From an uncultured Kordia sp. (GTDB lineage: Bacteria > Bacteroidota > Bacteroidia > Flavobacteriales > Flavobacteriaceae), in NCBI RefSeq assembly GCF_947489565.1, contig NZ_CANLEA010000002.1, positions 62,001 through 126,000 of the forward strand: a DNA stretch of 64,000 bases. The letters are read 5' to 3'. The notes beneath the pieces were generated by a model. That model searched no databases. It was not told the DNA's origin and saw only the letters and a program-made list of their open reading frames with translations. Shown piece by piece: positions 62,777-64,000 of this stretch. A program made the translations under genes and the position numbers. Within the stretch, counting starts at the first letter, position 1, and every line of letters starts with the position of its first letter.

Positions 62777-63247
62777 TCAACTCTTATTTTTCATAATAAT
62801 ACTGGTACGTGACGATTTCGGATCACTTCCTTCTTTACGTAACAATCGCTGATTGTTAAATAACGGACGACATTTGATATTGAATGCTGTATAACTAACT
62901 GCTTTCTCTTTATCATCCAATGTATCAATATACGCTTTGTAAAGTTCCTCGTTAGTCATGCTCTTTTTCTTGCTATTAAGCATAATATCAAAAGCTGTTG
63001 TAGCTACTGAATTCAATCCTTGTTTGGATTCTGACAAATCTAAATCAAGTGCTTCAAGTTTTTGAATTTGCTCATCACTTGCATATTTCATCATAGCAGT
63101 AGCATCTTTCTGATACTCTTTGATACGATTGGTAATTGTTCGTTTTTCTTCTTTGGCTTGTTCAATTTTTTCATCTGCTGTTTCTAGCAGTTTTTGATCA
63201 TCGCTAATATTCTGTATTAGCGTGTCGATAATGTTGTGATTACTCAT
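62777..63247 (-). CDS. Coiled-coil protein of unknown function next to the methyltransferase
   Basis: 156 residues from MSNHNIIDTLIQ (an ATG two codons earlier is equally possible). Residues ~10-60 form a coiled coil (LLETADEKIEQAKEEKRTIT), and the C-terminal ~70 resemble a small winged-helix unit (SMTNEELYKAYIDTLDDKEKAVSYTAFN) ending in a basic tail. No family recognised. It starts 33 bp after the Dam-like gene stop and is likely co-transcribed; a DNA-binding accessory of the element is plausible. Confidence 0.65.
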   Translation of the reverse strand: MSNHNIIDTLIQNISDDQKLLETADEKIEQAKEEKRTITNRIKEYQKDATAMMKYASDEQIQKLEALDLDLSESKQGLNSVATTAFDIMLNSKKKSMTNEELYKAYIDTLDDKEKAVSYTAFNIKCRPLFNNQRLLRKEGSDPKSSRTSIIMKNKS

Positions 63248-63280
63248 AATCATTAATTTTTAAAGGTTTATGTTTATTTT

Positions 63281-64000
63281 TTAAATAGGATAATTAGCCG
63301 TCAAGACTTCAATCTTGCGTTTCCGCTTTTTCTCATGTGCGCCATTACTTGCAACAAGTGGTTTATCAACCATCATCGTATGCCAACCATACTTCTTACT
63401 ATATTCTTCAAGTATTTCAGAAGGGTATGAACTCAAAAGAAATTTTCCTTTGATGGCAGAAAGTGTGTCAAGAAGTTTGATAAAATCAGCTTTACTATAT
63501 CCATCATAATGTCCCATGTCAGCGTTGTAATACGGTGGATCAACATAATGGAATGCATCATCGGTATCATAGGTTTCAATCACTTTACACGCATCGTTAT
63601 TTTCAATTTGTGTATGCTCCAAGCGTTTGGAAATAGTTTCATCAAATCGAAGTTTCTTGTTCCGTACTGTTTTCAATCGCTTCCCATACTTATCAAATCC
63701 CCAACTTCCGATCTTGCACGCGAATCCCATATTCGTAGCGATATAGAATGCCCATGCTTGTTGTAATTTTTTAAACAAGTGTGGCATTCGATAGATCGTA
63801 TGTGCTACGGTATAAGTTGCACGTGAGAAGAGTGTAGCTTCTACTTTTGCTTTGAGATTATCAAAATCAGATTTACACACTTCGAAGAAGTTGATGACCA
63901 TATTATTGGTATCATTAATGATTTCTGATTGAGCAGGCTCTTTCGCAAAGAAAACGGCTCCACCACCGAAAAAACTTTCGGTATAAATAGTATGTTCGGG
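63281..64000 (-). CDS. DNA adenine methyltransferase (Dam/D12 class), 5' end beyond window
   Basis: 240 codons are seen; the frame stays open to the right edge, past the internal Met at 63901. Upstream residues ESFFGGGAVFFAKEPAQSEI carry the FxGxG AdoMet-binding motif, followed by INDTNNMVINFFE, and the catalytic motif is DPPY in AFHYVDPPYYNADMGHYDGY. This is the D12/Dam (MethyltransfD12) family, N6-adenine methylation. Found on phages and mobile elements, where it protects from restriction. No cognate restriction enzyme is visible in the window. Only the extreme N-terminus is missing. Confidence 0.9.
   Translation of the reverse strand, partial: PEHTIYTESFFGGGAVFFAKEPAQSEIINDTNNMVINFFEVCKSDFDNLKAKVEATLFSRATYTVAHTIYRMPHLFKKLQQAWAFYIATNMGFACKIGSWGFDKYGKRLKTVRNKKLRFDETISKRLEHTQIENNDACKVIETYDTDDAFHYVDPPYYNADMGHYDGYSKADFIKLLDTLSAIKGKFLLSSYPSEILEEYSKKYGWHTMMVDKPLVASNGAHEKKRKRKIEVLTANYPI

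Noticed and set aside
1-64000. Search for tRNA, rRNA, riboswitch or CRISPR features by eye
   Set aside because: Nothing convincing seen; in particular no tRNA flanks the recombinase, whose target is the ssb paralogue.

Overview
The window looks like chromosome plus an integrated element from a marine-type Flavobacteriaceae bacterium (Bacteroidota); I do not fix the genus. Evidence: very AT-rich DNA, a fused ccoN-ccoO cbb3 oxidase gene, Bacteroidota-type -7 promoter elements (TAnnTTTG), Por/type IX secretion (T9SS) C-terminal sorting domains, DUF6443/RHS pairs, TPR-membrane-HTH regulators and abundant lipoproteins. No tRNA, rRNA or CRISPR array was seen. Region 1 (1-12.8 kb) is the microaerobic respiration locus. 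On the minus strand it reads ccoS, ccoNO, ccoQ, ccoP, ccoG, a 360-bp gap with repeats, ccoH, then a TauE/SafE-like membrane protein. The copper P-type ATPase ccoI lies upstream, separated from ccoS by an opposite-strand S41 peptidase gene. A Crp/Fnr regulator is divergent from ccoI. The same palindrome, ATGAC-N4-ATCAT, lies upstream of ccoS and between ccoI and the regulator, so I infer a small oxygen- or redox-responsive regulon. Region 2 (12.9-31.2 kb) holds an orphan membrane protein, a TPR/HTH regulator, and a divergent 15-kb surface-protein operon. The operon encodes an S74-chaperone/FG-GAP-like protein, a 3768-residue M4-metallopeptidase/leucine-rich-repeat giant with 11 large repeats, and a small protein sharing the giant's dockerin-like C-terminal tail. 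Region 3 (31.4 kb to the right edge) appears to be an integrated mobile element. A large serine recombinase gene ends exactly inside a truncated ssb paralogue, whose 3' part remains on the left; the recombinase stop codon is contributed by ssb-derived sequence. Next comes a VirD4/TraD-like ATPase with a nuclease-like C-terminal domain. The cargo is two RHS loci pointing away from a central block of regulators: two paralogous TPR histidine kinases, a LytTR response regulator, a TPR/HTH regulator, an XRE repressor and a stand-alone LytTR protein. The left RHS protein starts with S-layer-homology-like repeats and ends in an unrecognised Gly-rich domain followed by a small immunity candidate. The right RHS locus is a two-gene shell/toxin pair whose toxin tip is an M91/NleD-like HExxH zincin, overlapped by a lipoprotein immunity candidate. 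A Dam-type methyltransferase gene runs off the right edge. The other half of ssb, and so the other end of the element, is not in the window.
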